18,488 nt of DNA, taken from assembly GCA_039714855.1 (NCBI GenBank), contig JBDLIL010000015.1, positions 1-18,488 of the forward strand, given 5' to 3'. Positions 1-6,209 of this stretch are shown in pieces. The stretch comes from JBDLIL01 sp039714855. GTDB lineage: Bacteria; Patescibacteriota; Microgenomatia; UBA1400; PJMF01. Below the pieces are notes generated by a model that ran no database searches, was not told the DNA's origin, and saw nothing but the letters and a program-made list of their open reading frames with translations. The stretch's first letter is position 1. The number at the start of each line of letters is the position of its first letter. Position numbers and translations under genes: made by a program.

Positions 1-887
1 GCTGCGGGGACAGCTGAAGGCACCGGGTTGCTCACTGGCGTTGTGGGCACGGGTGTCGGAATTATTGGTGTCGGTGCAGTGGGAGCAACGGGGGGAGTTG
101 TTGCAGTCGGCGCAGTATTTGTTGGGGCTACAGTGCCTGTGTTTGCTGCAGTTGTATCTGCGCCTGGATTGTTGGGTGTGGTAGCGTTTACCATTTGGGC
201 TCCTTTTTGAACTGTTTTTACTAATGCTGTGGCATAGCTGTTGCTGTCAGTGATTTCCTGACCTTCTGTGGCCTCCGGGTTGTAGCTGACATAAAACAAC
301 TGAACGATCTCTTGAGTGGACAATTGTCTGGCATAAAGACCTATTCTGGCGAATTGTGCGATCAAGTGATCTCGTTTAGGGTACAGGTTTGTGATGGCTT
401 TGTCGAGCACCACCGACTTGTCGAAATTACCTATGGCTTTGGGTTTAACTCCGGGAATAACTGACTGAGCAGATAGCAATCCAAGCTCTAGGGCGCTGGC
501 GGGAACAACAGCATAAAACTTTTTGTCCAAAACATTGCGCTCTCTGATTAGCTCGCTAACAAATTGCCTATACTCTCTTACTTGCTTCTTCTTATTTTCG
601 TTTAGGGAGTTATTTTCTTGATCCTCTAAAGATTTTAAATAATTACTTACATCTTTGGTTTTTGAAACGATTAGTATCTGAACGGGATAGTTTAAGGAAT
701 TTAGCAGTCCTGCGTAAGAATAAATAATTGCATCTTGTTCGGCTTCAGCTAGTAATCCAAAGTTAACAGCATCTACTCCCAAAATAAGAGAAGCCGATCC
801 ATCTTTTAAAATTAGAATGTCGCTTACAATATCATAAATATCTAAAAACTCCTGGGTAGTAGAGTGGATGCTGTTTGCTTGGACCAT
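1..887 (-). CDS. TraC-like type IV secretion-associated protein (3' end off window)
   Basis: An open minus-strand frame starts at ATG 887 and is still open at base 1, giving at least 295 residues. It begins MVQANSIHSTTQEFLDIYDI and has the pattern of the TraC-like proteins that sit between PrgI and a VirB4-type ATPase in Gram-positive and CPR conjugation-like loci. A mixed alpha/beta N-terminal part (about residues 1-215) is followed by a Thr/Ala/Pro-rich low-complexity tail from about residue 235 to the edge, probably an unstructured linker. It starts 2 nt after the stop of the PrgI gene, with no clear Shine-Dalgarno sequence, so translation is probably coupled. A VirB4-type ATPase would be expected next, beyond the left edge. 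The frame and start are seen; the family is recognised from memory; a role in DNA transfer is inference. Confidence 0.72.
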   Translation of the reverse strand, partial: MVQANSIHSTTQEFLDIYDIVSDILILKDGSASLILGVDAVNFGLLAEAEQDAIIYSYAGLLNSLNYPVQILIVSKTKDVSNYLKSLEDQENNSLNENKKKQVREYRQFVSELIRERNVLDKKFYAVVPASALELGLLSAQSVIPGVKPKAIGNFDKSVVLDKAITNLYPKRDHLIAQFARIGLYARQLSTQEIVQLFYVSYNPEATEGQEITDSNSYATALVKTVQKGAQMVNATTPNNPGADTTAANTGTVAPTNTAPTATTPPVAPTAPTPIIPTPVPTTPVSNPVPSAVPA

Positions 888-889
888 GA

Positions 890-1864
890 TTAAAGACTTT
901 TGATTTCAATTGGTTCTACAATTTCTCCTCTTAGTATAAGACGGCTTTGCGGAAAACTAAAGCCATTTTTTTCTGCAGAAACAATATAGGAGTCGTTTTT
1001 TAGAGGGGTTGAGATAAAAAACTGCCCTAAGGAATTGCTTTTTACTGCTCGTAACACCTGCCCAGATTCTTTTTTTATTTCAACTATGGCGTCATTTATT
1101 AACTCATTGTTGCTGCTCAATACCATGCCCACTATCTTATTAGGCTCAGTCGCCTTGTTTGGGAAAGGAAGTTGTATATTGTGAGTGGTTGCAATAGTGT
1201 CGTTACTTATAGGCGTTGTTTTTTCTTGGGTTTGGTTAAATGCGAGTTGTTGGGGCTGTGTTTGTTGGTTTGGCGGCACTTGGTTTTGTGGGGTTTGAGC
1301 AGGTTTGTTGCGATTACTAACATCTACTACTTTTTGCCTTGGAAGTGAGAGGGTTTTTTTATCAACCTCTTTTGCTTCTTGTTGCTTATCAAAAAAAACT
1401 TGCTCAATTTTGTCGATTCGGTTTTGTTCGTATAACTCATACTCATCAGGCTGTTGAGCATTCAAAGAAAAAAGATATTCTTTGATTCTTTCTTTTCTGG
1501 CGGGACTAAGATCCGCTGGAGCATCCGATGTTTTAACATCCGATCTCTGTTCAAAACTAAAAGCTTCGGGGACTTTGGCTTGGCGCTTCCAATAATATTG
1601 TGTGGGCTTATATAAAACTCTAAAAAAAGTTGTAATCCAGTGGTCTAGCGGCTGTTCTTCGATAGGAACAAAAGCCGCCATTGCACCGGCGCCAGCTAAG
1701 ATAACCATAATTGGCCATTTTATTATTACTGGTAAGTTGGTCATATTAACCAAAAAGGCTAGCACCACGCCTCCTGCCACCATGGCAAATTGCTTGATAG
1801 TCATGGAGCCAACAATATGAAATTTGTAGCCGGTGATGTCTTGTGGGACAGGATGGTCACGCAT
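890..1864 (-). CDS. PrgI family membrane protein with C-terminal carboxypeptidase-regulatory-like domain
   Basis: This 324-aa protein opens MRDHPVPQDITGYKFHIVGS, the typical PrgI-family start. Two hydrophobic helices follow (about residues 23-41 and 45-67), then a short basic segment ending YYWKR. PrgI proteins are small inner-membrane components of Gram-positive-type type IV secretion systems, encoded just before TraC-like and VirB4 genes, as here. Most are about 100-150 aa. This one adds a long Gln/Asn/Pro-rich linker (about 185-235) and a C-terminal beta-sandwich-like segment (about 243-324: VGMVLSSNNELINDAIVEIK, then SLGQFFISTPL), which matches carboxypeptidase-regulatory/CnaB-like folds. 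The extra domain may reach the cell surface or bind a partner. No Shine-Dalgarno sequence is visible. A GGCCGC/GCGGCC inverted repeat (1888-1921) spans the stop codon of the gene in front of it. Confidence 0.82.
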   Translation of the reverse strand: MRDHPVPQDITGYKFHIVGSMTIKQFAMVAGGVVLAFLVNMTNLPVIIKWPIMVILAGAGAMAAFVPIEEQPLDHWITTFFRVLYKPTQYYWKRQAKVPEAFSFEQRSDVKTSDAPADLSPARKERIKEYLFSLNAQQPDEYELYEQNRIDKIEQVFFDKQQEAKEVDKKTLSLPRQKVVDVSNRNKPAQTPQNQVPPNQQTQPQQLAFNQTQEKTTPISNDTIATTHNIQLPFPNKATEPNKIVGMVLSSNNELINDAIVEIKKESGQVLRAVKSNSLGQFFISTPLKNDSYIVSAEKNGFSFPQSRLILRGEIVEPIEIKSL

Positions 1865-1911
1865 AGTTACTATACTAGCAGATAACAGGCCGCAGTTTCA
1901 CTACTACAGCT

Positions 1912-2640
1912 TTAGGCGGCCATGGTTTCTACTTTTGAAAGATTGATCTTTCTTTCTATGTTTGGTTGACTGGCGCTGTTTTCGACAAGGTTTGTGAGAC
2001 CTTCTAGTTCGTATTTTTTGTCTCCAATAACAGTAGTATTATTTTGAGCGATAGAAACCTCTCTTTCAATTCTAGTTATCTCTCCATTAATGGCGATCAG
2101 GCTTTGAGTGGTGTTTGTGTCGCCAACGCTTTCTGTTTCTATGGCGGTACTTACTATCTCGTTTTTCTTTTGCAGCAGCAGTTTTTTTTCTTGTTCTAGG
2201 AAAGCAAGGCGCTCAGCTGCTGCTAAGAATAATTCTTGCAAATAATCAAAATATTCTTGAAGGTCGGCCCTTGTTTCGAGGACTACTTTGTGTCTAATTT
2301 TATCAGTGTGGTTTAGTCGACTAATCAACCTGTGCGAAGCCACAATTGCTGCGTATGATAGGGGATCGCCAAAATTATCTTCGAGCTTTTTCGCTGTTTC
2401 AAACTCCATAATTGCTTCCCGCGTTGTTTTTGTCCACCAGCCTGTTTCATGGCTCATGGCGACAAACATTGTTTCTAGTTCGGGATCTACTTTGGTTTTT
2501 TCTAAATCTAGTTCGTCGTTAGTTGCTTCTATGGCAAGAATCCCTTGTGTAGCTATGCCCACACTTTCTGTTTCAAGTTCACCGCCATAAAACATCTTAA
2601 ACATTTCTCTTGAGGTTAGGGGTACTTCTACTGTTGGCAT
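1912..2640 (-). CDS. Hypothetical protein, helical, first gene of the secretion-type cluster
   Basis: This is a 242-aa protein I do not recognise. It starts at ATG 2640 with a strong Shine-Dalgarno AAGGAGG five bases upstream, unlike the two genes after it. There is no signal peptide or membrane segment. Residues about 85-175 look helical, with a likely coiled coil (ERLAFLEQEKKLLLQKKNEI), and another helix follows near 185-200. The hexapeptide ETESVG occurs twice (near residues 23 and 167). It lies 47 bp upstream of the PrgI gene on the same strand, so it is probably co-transcribed and may serve the secretion system as a cytoplasmic factor or substrate; that is inference. Its long leader carries a cobalamin-riboswitch-like structure. 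Confidence 0.75.
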   Translation of the reverse strand: MPTVEVPLTSREMFKMFYGGELETESVGIATQGILAIEATNDELDLEKTKVDPELETMFVAMSHETGWWTKTTREAIMEFETAKKLEDNFGDPLSYAAIVASHRLISRLNHTDKIRHKVVLETRADLQEYFDYLQELFLAAAERLAFLEQEKKLLLQKKNEIVSTAIETESVGDTNTTQSLIAINGEITRIEREVSIAQNNTTVIGDKKYELEGLTNLVENSASQPNIERKINLSKVETMAA

Positions 2641-2690
2641 GATTGCCTCCTTAAAATTGGCGCAGAGGAAAGAGCGTCTTAAAATAATAC

Positions 2691-2738
2691 TCCTCTTTAG
2701 AGGAACATGCGGGGGATTCTTTTTCGAGTCAGACTCGA
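2691..2738 (-). repeat. Two short inverted repeats in the leader
   Basis: TCGAGT-CAG-ACTCGA (2724-2738) and TCCTCT-TT-AGAGGA (2691-2704) are perfect 6-bp inverted repeats between the riboswitch-like region and the strong Shine-Dalgarno of the 242-aa gene. They could be RNA hairpins or operator half-sites. No function can be assigned. Confidence 0.4.
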
Positions 2739-2745
2739 TTTGGAT

Positions 2746-2800
2746 AAAAAAAGAAGTTCCCGATGCTCGTCGGATTTTTTCTCTTTAAAAACTAAAGAGA
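2746..2800 (-). terminator. Possible expression platform of the leader RNA
   Basis: Just 3' of the aptamer on the minus strand lies a perfect 7-bp hairpin (TCTCTTT/AAAGAGA, 2800-2780). A 4-bp hairpin follows, CCGA-CGAGCA-TCGG (2773-2760), then four to seven bases later a run of seven T (2752-2746). CCCGAT inside the aptamer (minus strand, 2819-2814) can alternatively pair with ATCGGG (2764-2759), the 3' side of the second hairpin, so the two folds could exclude each other as in transcription-attenuating riboswitches. The terminator stem is short, so confidence is modest. Confidence 0.4.
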
Positions 2801-2870
2801 GGCTTATCTGAAGATCGGGCTTTAACCGTTGCGGCACAGCGAGAGAATTCCACTCTCTTCCACAGATAAG
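2801..2870 (-). ncRNA. Cobalamin-riboswitch-like aptamer in the leader of the 242-aa gene
   Basis: Read on the minus strand, an 8-bp stem CTTATCTG/CAGATAAG (2870-2863 with 2810-2803) encloses TGGAA, then hairpin GAGAG-TGGAATT-CTCTC, then GCTGTGCCGCAACGGTTA. The cobalamin core as I remember it is GGGAA, a hairpin with loop TGaaAaT, then GCTGTCCCGCAACTGTAA. The hairpin loop has the same seven-base length with the key A and T in place, and the box matches at about 15 of 18 positions. The 3' side (CAGATAAGCC) resembles the CAGATACCTGCC segment. The usual 5' GGTGCC half and peripheral helices are not evident, so it would be a compact or variant form. Ligand binding is not shown. Another structured leader RNA is possible. 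Confidence 0.55.
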
Positions 2871-2908
2871 ATTACTAATTTTTAGCAATTATGAGAAAAT
2901 AGAGCAAG

Positions 2909-3616
2909 ATGCAAAATATTTTTACTGTCAAAGAATTCCAGTTTCCTTATAAATACAAATTTCCTGGCCAGGCCAGTGACGAGCAAATACTTTTTGTGGT
3001 GAGAGAAAATAAAATGATGCTTTTGCTTAGACAAGTAATTTTTGTATTTACCGCCATACTAGTACTTATGCTGGGAATGTTTTTGCTAAATATGATTTCT
3101 AACATAATTGGGGTATCAGCAGCTTTACCACTGCTGCCCATTATATTAATCTCACTTTTAGTTTTTGTACTCGGGTTTTGGTGGGTAAGCACGCTATGGA
3201 AGAAAAGCATTTGTATAGTTACTACCAAGCGCTTAACCAAGTTTGTTTACACTACGCCTTTTAATAGGCATAGTCTTTCTTTGCCACTAGATCAAATAGT
3301 TGACACCGGCTCTTACACAAAAGGCCTGATTCAGGCCTTGTTTAGATTGGGTACTTTTACGGCCCGCAGTGCAGCTGCTAGTTCTGGTCTTGCCACCGAT
3401 GAAGAGAGTAGTGGTAGTAATAAAAGAATTAATAAAAAATATTTTTATATTGAAAATGTTTCAGTAGTCGAAGACTTGCAACATTATGTGGCCAAATTGC
3501 TCGACGCCTTTAAACACAATCGTGAGTCTCTCTCTACTTTTCGCCCCTTTATTCCAGAGTTGAAGGGGGAGAGAAGAAAAGAGTTTATGAAAAAGTGGCC
3601 AGAGTATTGGAGTTGA
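2909..3616 (+). CDS. Bacterial PH-domain (YdbS/YdbT-like) membrane protein
   Basis: The 235-aa product has a cytoplasmic start, two long hydrophobic helices (about residues 38-66 and 72-97), and then a bPH2-type segment beginning KKSICIVTTKRLTKFVYTTP, with the typical hydrophobic strand, basic turn and DQIVDTGSYTKG pattern. Proteins of this layout are short two-helix membrane proteins with a bacterial pleckstrin-homology fold; their role is mostly unknown and may concern envelope stress or protein-protein contacts. Within the PH part is a Ser/Ala-rich and acidic loop (about 151-172), longer than usual. There is no convincing Shine-Dalgarno before ATG 2909. It diverges from the riboswitch-led gene, sharing a 268-bp intergenic region. 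Confidence 0.7.
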   Translation: MQNIFTVKEFQFPYKYKFPGQASDEQILFVVRENKMMLLLRQVIFVFTAILVLMLGMFLLNMISNIIGVSAALPLLPIILISLLVFVLGFWWVSTLWKKSICIVTTKRLTKFVYTTPFNRHSLSLPLDQIVDTGSYTKGLIQALFRLGTFTARSAAASSGLATDEESSGSNKRINKKYFYIENVSVVEDLQHYVAKLLDAFKHNRESLSTFRPFIPELKGERRKEFMKKWPEYWS

Positions 3617-3621
3617 ATTAC

Positions 3622-3680
3622 GCGTAAATTGGTGAATTAGTTCGCTAAAATATGCGTAAATTGGTGAATCGTGATACAAT
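3622..3680 (+). promoter_or_regulatory. Direct repeats and extended -10 promoter of the AAA ATPase gene
   Basis: GCGTAAATTGGTGAAT occurs twice exactly (3622-3637 and 3654-3669), 32 bp apart start to start, close to three helical turns. An extended -10 element TGATACAAT (3672-3680; TACAAT hexamer 3675-3680) follows the second copy. The ATG at 3687 lies where transcription would begin, suggesting a leaderless mRNA. The second repeat occupies the -35/-10 spacer region, so a protein bound there would be expected to repress. The repeats and hexamer are seen; the regulatory role is inference. Confidence 0.5.
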
Positions 3681-3686
3681 TTATTC

Positions 3687-4832
3687 ATGATAAAGAGAAA
3701 ACTATATGGACAAATAGAAGACAAGTTGTTTAAAGGGAGAGTTATTGTTTTGCTTGGGGCCAGAAGAGTGGGCAAATCAACTCTGTTAAATTTTTTACTG
3801 TCAGGACAATCAGAAAACTACAAAATTTCCAAATTTAATGGTGATGACCCCGATGACGTTTCAACTCTATCTGGTGGGGGATTGGATTATTTAAAATCAG
3901 TAGTTGGTGAAAAAAGCATAGTTTTTATTGATGAGGCTCAAAAGTTGCCCAATATTGGTAATATTACCAAGCTGATGGTGGATCACTACGGCAAAACAAA
4001 ACAAATAATACTTAGTGGATCTTCTAGTATTAATCTGCTTGATCAGACCACGGAGCCTCTAACGGGCAGAAAGTATGTTTTAAACCTTTACCCCTTGAGT
4101 GTGGAAGAAATATTGACTTTTCAGGATTTGATTGCGGTTAAGAAAAGACTAGAGCAAATTTTGCTTTTTGGTCTATATCCGGAGGTTTATATAGAATCTA
4201 GTTTCGAAGAAAAAAAAGAAATACTAGATGAACTAACAAGTAGTTATTTGTATAAAGATATTTTGGAATTGCAAAATATAAAAAATCCTAATGTACTCAG
4301 AGATCTGCTTAAAGCCCTGGCGTTGCAGGTGGGGAGTGAAGTTTCTTACAACGAGCTGTCTAGTTTGTTAGGGATAGATAAAAATACCGTGCTAAATTAC
4401 GTGGACTTGCTAGAAAAAAACTTTGTTGTTTTTCGACTTGGTTCATATAGAACCAACAAGCGCAGGGAGATCTCGCACGGTAAGAAGATTTACTTTTGGG
4501 ACTTGGGAGTAAGAAATGATTTAATTAATGATTTTAGAGATTTGAGTTTACGAACTGATGTGGGGGCTTTGTGGGAAAATTTTTGTGTTGCAGAAAGAAT
4601 AAAGTATCAAAAATGCCATAAAATTAGGGTAAACAATTATTTTTGGAGAACCTATGATGGAGCCGAGATTGATTGGGTAGAAGAATATCCTGATAGGTTG
4701 GATGGCTATGAGTTTAAATATAATTCTTATAAAAAAGTTAGAGTTTCAAAAACATGGCAAAGTAAGGGCAACACTAATTTCAAAATTGTTAATCCTGAAA
4801 ACTTTTTAAATTCAGGCCTGTTTGTTTTATAG
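3687..4832 (+). CDS. AAA_14 / DUF4143 family ATPase
   Basis: This 381-aa protein has the full layout of the AAA_14-DUF4143 family. Walker A GARRVGKST is at residues 24-32, Walker B IVFIDEAQ at 78-85, a sensor-like strand IILSGSSS near 108, and the family segment LTGRKYVLNLYPLSVEEIL near 126-144. A winged-helix-like region (about 205-250) follows, and the C-terminal DUF4143 part contains EIDWVEEYPDRLDGYEFKYN, where the spaced acidic residues and EFK resemble a PD-(D/E)XK nuclease core. These proteins are common in accessory regions of bacteria and archaea; their function is not established. It seems to stand alone, with a promoter but no visible Shine-Dalgarno, and lies next to a broken tRNA-like sequence, consistent with horizontal arrival. 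Confidence 0.85.
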   Translation: MIKRKLYGQIEDKLFKGRVIVLLGARRVGKSTLLNFLLSGQSENYKISKFNGDDPDDVSTLSGGGLDYLKSVVGEKSIVFIDEAQKLPNIGNITKLMVDHYGKTKQIILSGSSSINLLDQTTEPLTGRKYVLNLYPLSVEEILTFQDLIAVKKRLEQILLFGLYPEVYIESSFEEKKEILDELTSSYLYKDILELQNIKNPNVLRDLLKALALQVGSEVSYNELSSLLGIDKNTVLNYVDLLEKNFVVFRLGSYRTNKRREISHGKKIYFWDLGVRNDLINDFRDLSLRTDVGALWENFCVAERIKYQKCHKIRVNNYFWRTYDGAEIDWVEEYPDRLDGYEFKYNSYKKVRVSKTWQSKGNTNFKIVNPENFLNSGLFVL

Positions 4833-4839
4833 TGCTTGC

Positions 4840-4936
4840 AGAGAGGCCAACTGCGCTGACGTCATGACGTCAAAAGATGGGAGCGCATCAGCTGAGCACA
4901 CGGTCTTACGTAGGTTCGAATCCTACCTCCTCCTCA
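4840..4936 (+). pseudogene. Broken or highly divergent tRNA-like sequence
   Basis: The 3' part is tRNA-like: T stem GTAGG (4910-4914), loop TTCGAAT, CCTAC (4922-4926), then CTCCTCC (4927-4933) as a 3' acceptor strand. No GGAGGAG-type 5' acceptor strand is found in the preceding 100 bases, and I cannot fold a normal anticodon arm: ATCAGCTGAGC lacks room for a loop, and CACGG-TCTTAC lacks its 3' stem strand. GCGC pairs around a long loop could be a distorted D arm. It may be a tRNA fragment left by integration or deletion, or a tRNA with an unrecognised insertion. Confidence that a T arm is present is good; that a functional tRNA exists here is poor. Confidence 0.4.
4857..4872. repeat. Perfect 16-bp palindrome TGACGTCATGACGTCA
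   Basis: Two abutting copies of the palindrome TGACGTCA form a self-complementary 16-mer, enclosed by a further inverted repeat TGCGCT/AGCGCA (4852-4857 and 4882-4887, sharing one base). It sits inside the tRNA-like sequence. It could be a dimeric protein site or the scar of an insertion; nothing further can be said. Confidence 0.6.
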
Positions 4937-4959
4937 ATTTATTCCTCAATTCTCACCTC

Positions 4960-4988
4960 TTGTTATTCTTATAACTGTGCCTTATAAT
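4960..4988 (+). promoter_or_regulatory. Promoter of the tRNA-Ala-23S-5S operon
   Basis: A -35 hexamer TTGTTA (4960-4965, four of six consensus bases), a 17-bp spacer and a perfect -10 TATAAT (4983-4988) lie 147 bp before tRNA-Ala. It is one of the two best sigma70-like promoters in the window. Its position shows that this rRNA unit can start on its own, without a 16S gene in front. The leader contains a GC hairpin CGGG-CCTG-CCCG near 5098-5110 and ACTAC-GAA-GTAGT followed by T residues just before the tRNA. Confidence 0.75.
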
Positions 4989-5135
4989 ACTCATTCTGTT
5001 CGGGAAAACAGTTCGACATTCTTACGAAGCCTTGCGCGAAGTAGAATCCCTCAAGAAACCCATTTCATTTAAAAAGTAAAAGATCTGTAGGCTTATCGGG
5101 CCTGCCCGGCTAAATACTACGAAGTAGTTTTTGAC

Positions 5136-5209
5136 GGGCCCTTAGCTCAGTTGGCTAGAGCGCCACATTTGCAATGTGGAGGCCAAGGGTTCGAGCCCCT
5201 TAGGGTCCA
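5136..5209 (+). tRNA. tRNA-Ala (anticodon TGC)
   Basis: A complete cloverleaf can be drawn. The acceptor GGGCCCT/AGGGTCC (5136-5142 with 5202-5208) contains the G3:U70 pair that marks alanine tRNAs. The D stem is GCTC/GAGC, the anticodon stem CCACA/TGTGG with loop TTTGCAA (anticodon TGC, 5170-5172), the T stem AAGGG/CCCTT with loop TTCGAGC, and the discriminator is A 5209. CCA is not encoded (AC then A-rich sequence follows), so it must be added after transcription. A tRNA-Ala is usual in the 16S-23S spacer; here it leads the 23S gene but no 16S precedes it. Confidence 0.96.
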
Positions 5210-5265
5210 CAAAAAGATAAATTTTTTGCTCAGGCGAGAAGTTTATCCCGAGCGGAGTCGAGGGA

Positions 5266-5282
5266 AGCCCCTTAGGGTCCAC
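5266..5282 (+). repeat. Direct repeat of the tRNA-Ala 3' end
   Basis: AGCCCCTTAGGGTCCAC is an exact 17-base copy of the tRNA-Ala 3' end (5194-5210), 72 bases downstream. The 55 bases between the copies hold an AT-rich stretch and the imperfect palindrome ATCCCGAGCGGAGTCGAGGGA-like element (5246-5265 region), a kind of short repeat often met in CPR intergenic DNA. A duplicated tRNA 3' end is the usual mark of site-specific insertion, but no integrase is present. Confidence 0.75.
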
Positions 5283-5299
5283 TAGGTCTGACTTGGTTT

Positions 5300-5380
5300 A
5301 CAAATCGGGTGTTTGGTATTGGATATTGGGAGTTTTTATCGGCTTGCTAGTATCCATTATCTAGTATCTGATTACTAGAC
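5300..5380 (+). repeat. Repeat-like debris in the 23S leader
   Basis: GTGTTTGGTATTGGATATT followed by GGGAGTTTTT (about 5310-5338) resembles the right arms of the insertions inside 23S (TTGTTTGGAATTTGGAG..., ATTGGGATTTTC). After it come two near-copies, TAGTATCCATTATC and TAGTATCTGATTAC (5349-5375). The stretch has no gene. It looks like remnants of the same AT-rich repeat family. Confidence 0.4.
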
Positions 5381-5381
5381 T

Positions 5382-5394
5382 TGCTCCTTAACAA
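5382..5394 (+). promoter_or_regulatory. boxA antitermination site
   Basis: TGCTCCTTAACAA differs at one base from the E. coli boxA TGCTCTTTAACAA as I recall it. In RNA, boxA binds NusB-NusE and lets polymerase read through terminators in rRNA operons. It occurs in leaders and also in 16S-23S spacers. Here it lies between tRNA-Ala and 23S, just before a terminator-like hairpin, and overlaps the 5' arm of the 23S processing stem. Confidence 0.75.
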
Positions 5395-5404
5395 GTGAAG
5401 AGAT
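5384..5404 (+). other. 5' arm of the pre-23S processing stem
   Basis: AAGTGAAGAGAT (5393-5404) pairs perfectly with ATCTCTTCACTT (8824-8835) on the far side of the 23S gene, and CTCCT (5384-5388) with GGGAG (8840-8844) after a small internal loop. A second, inner stem AAAGCCGAA (5457-5465) with TTCGGCTTT (8803-8811) and CACTC/GAGTG leads into helix 1. Such stalks are RNase III-type cutting sites that release pre-23S. Confidence 0.7.
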
Positions 5405-5408
5405 TTAT

Positions 5409-5448
5409 GGTGTACCAAAGCCCTCAAGCTATGGTACGCCGTTTTTTT
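5409..5448 (+). terminator. Terminator-like hairpin between tRNA-Ala and 23S
   Basis: GGTGTACCA (5409-5417) pairs with TGGTACGCC (5432-5440) over nine pairs with one G-U, with a 14-base loop, followed by G and seven T (5442-5448). This has the form of an intrinsic terminator. It has no partner on the 3' side of 23S, so it is not part of the processing stalk. Placed 14 bases after boxA, it would end transcripts after tRNA-Ala unless polymerase is in antitermination mode. Confidence 0.55.
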
Positions 5449-6044
5449 GTCATTAAAAAGCCGAAAGTCACTCATAAAAGTATGTGAATTTACGCATGTA
5501 GTGGATGCCTTGGCTTGCTTGGCCGATGAAGGACGTATAGACCGCGAAAGTCGTCGAGGAGCTGTCAAAAAGCTTTGATCCGGCGGTATCCGAATGGAGT
5601 AATCCAATCTTGTGAAAGCAAGATTATCTTAGTACTTGTATTAAGAGGGTAACTCGGGGAACTGAAATATCTAAGTACCCGAAGGAAAAGAAAACGAAAG
5701 TGATTCCCTTAGTAAGCGACGAGCGAAAAGGGAAGAGCCCAAACCCTGTTTTTAATAGGGGGTTGTAGGACTTCAATGTGGGATTCTTTATTGTTAACAG
5801 AATAGTGTGGAATAACTAACCATAGAACGTGAAAGTCGTGTAAGTGAAAACAATAAAGACTCTAGAAGATTCCTGAGTAGGTTGGGAGACGGCAAACTCC
5901 CTTCTGAACCTGGGGCGACCACGCTCCAAGGCTAAATACCAAGCAAGACCGATAGTGAACGAGTACCGTGAGGGAAAGGTGAAAAGAAGGGTTGAAGACC
6001 CCATGAAATAGAACCTGAAACTACATGCTAACAAGCAGATAAAG

Positions 6045-6209
6045 CTTATGCTTCGCATAAGGAAATTCCAAGCACCAAATCACAAACAACAAGTAAGCTC
6101 AGAATTACAAACTTCTAAATAGCAAAATTTAGTAATTAGTATTTTTAGTTTTAACAATTGTTTGGAATTTGGAGTTTAAAAATTGGGATTTTCTCACGCG
6201 GAGCGTGAG
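6045..6209 (+). repeat. Hairpin-capped AT-rich insertion 1 in 23S (helix 25 position)
   Basis: The left cap CTTATGC-TTC-GCATAAG (6045-6061) is followed by GAAATTCCAAGCACCAAAT-like sequence. The right cap is CTCACGC-GGA-GCGTGAG (6193-6209), preceded by GGGATTTTC. Between them is AT-rich DNA whose arms partly pair (CCAAG..AAACAAC with TTGTTTGGAATTTGG). Flanks match E. coli 23S at GAACCTGAAAC...ACAAGCAG before, and the segment leading to GACCCGAAACC after, placing it in the tip of helix 25, a classic intervening-sequence site. Probably excised or tolerated at the rRNA surface; no ORF. Confidence 0.8.

Noticed and set aside
28..210. Plus-strand ORF rich in Gly and Val
   Set aside because: It is the antisense of the Thr/Pro/Ala-rich tail of the TraC-like protein; its composition follows from that.
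2697..2888. Minus-strand ORF of 63 codons in the 2641-2908 intergenic region
   Set aside because: It covers the riboswitch-like RNA and several hairpins; the protein has no recognisable pattern and no ribosome site.
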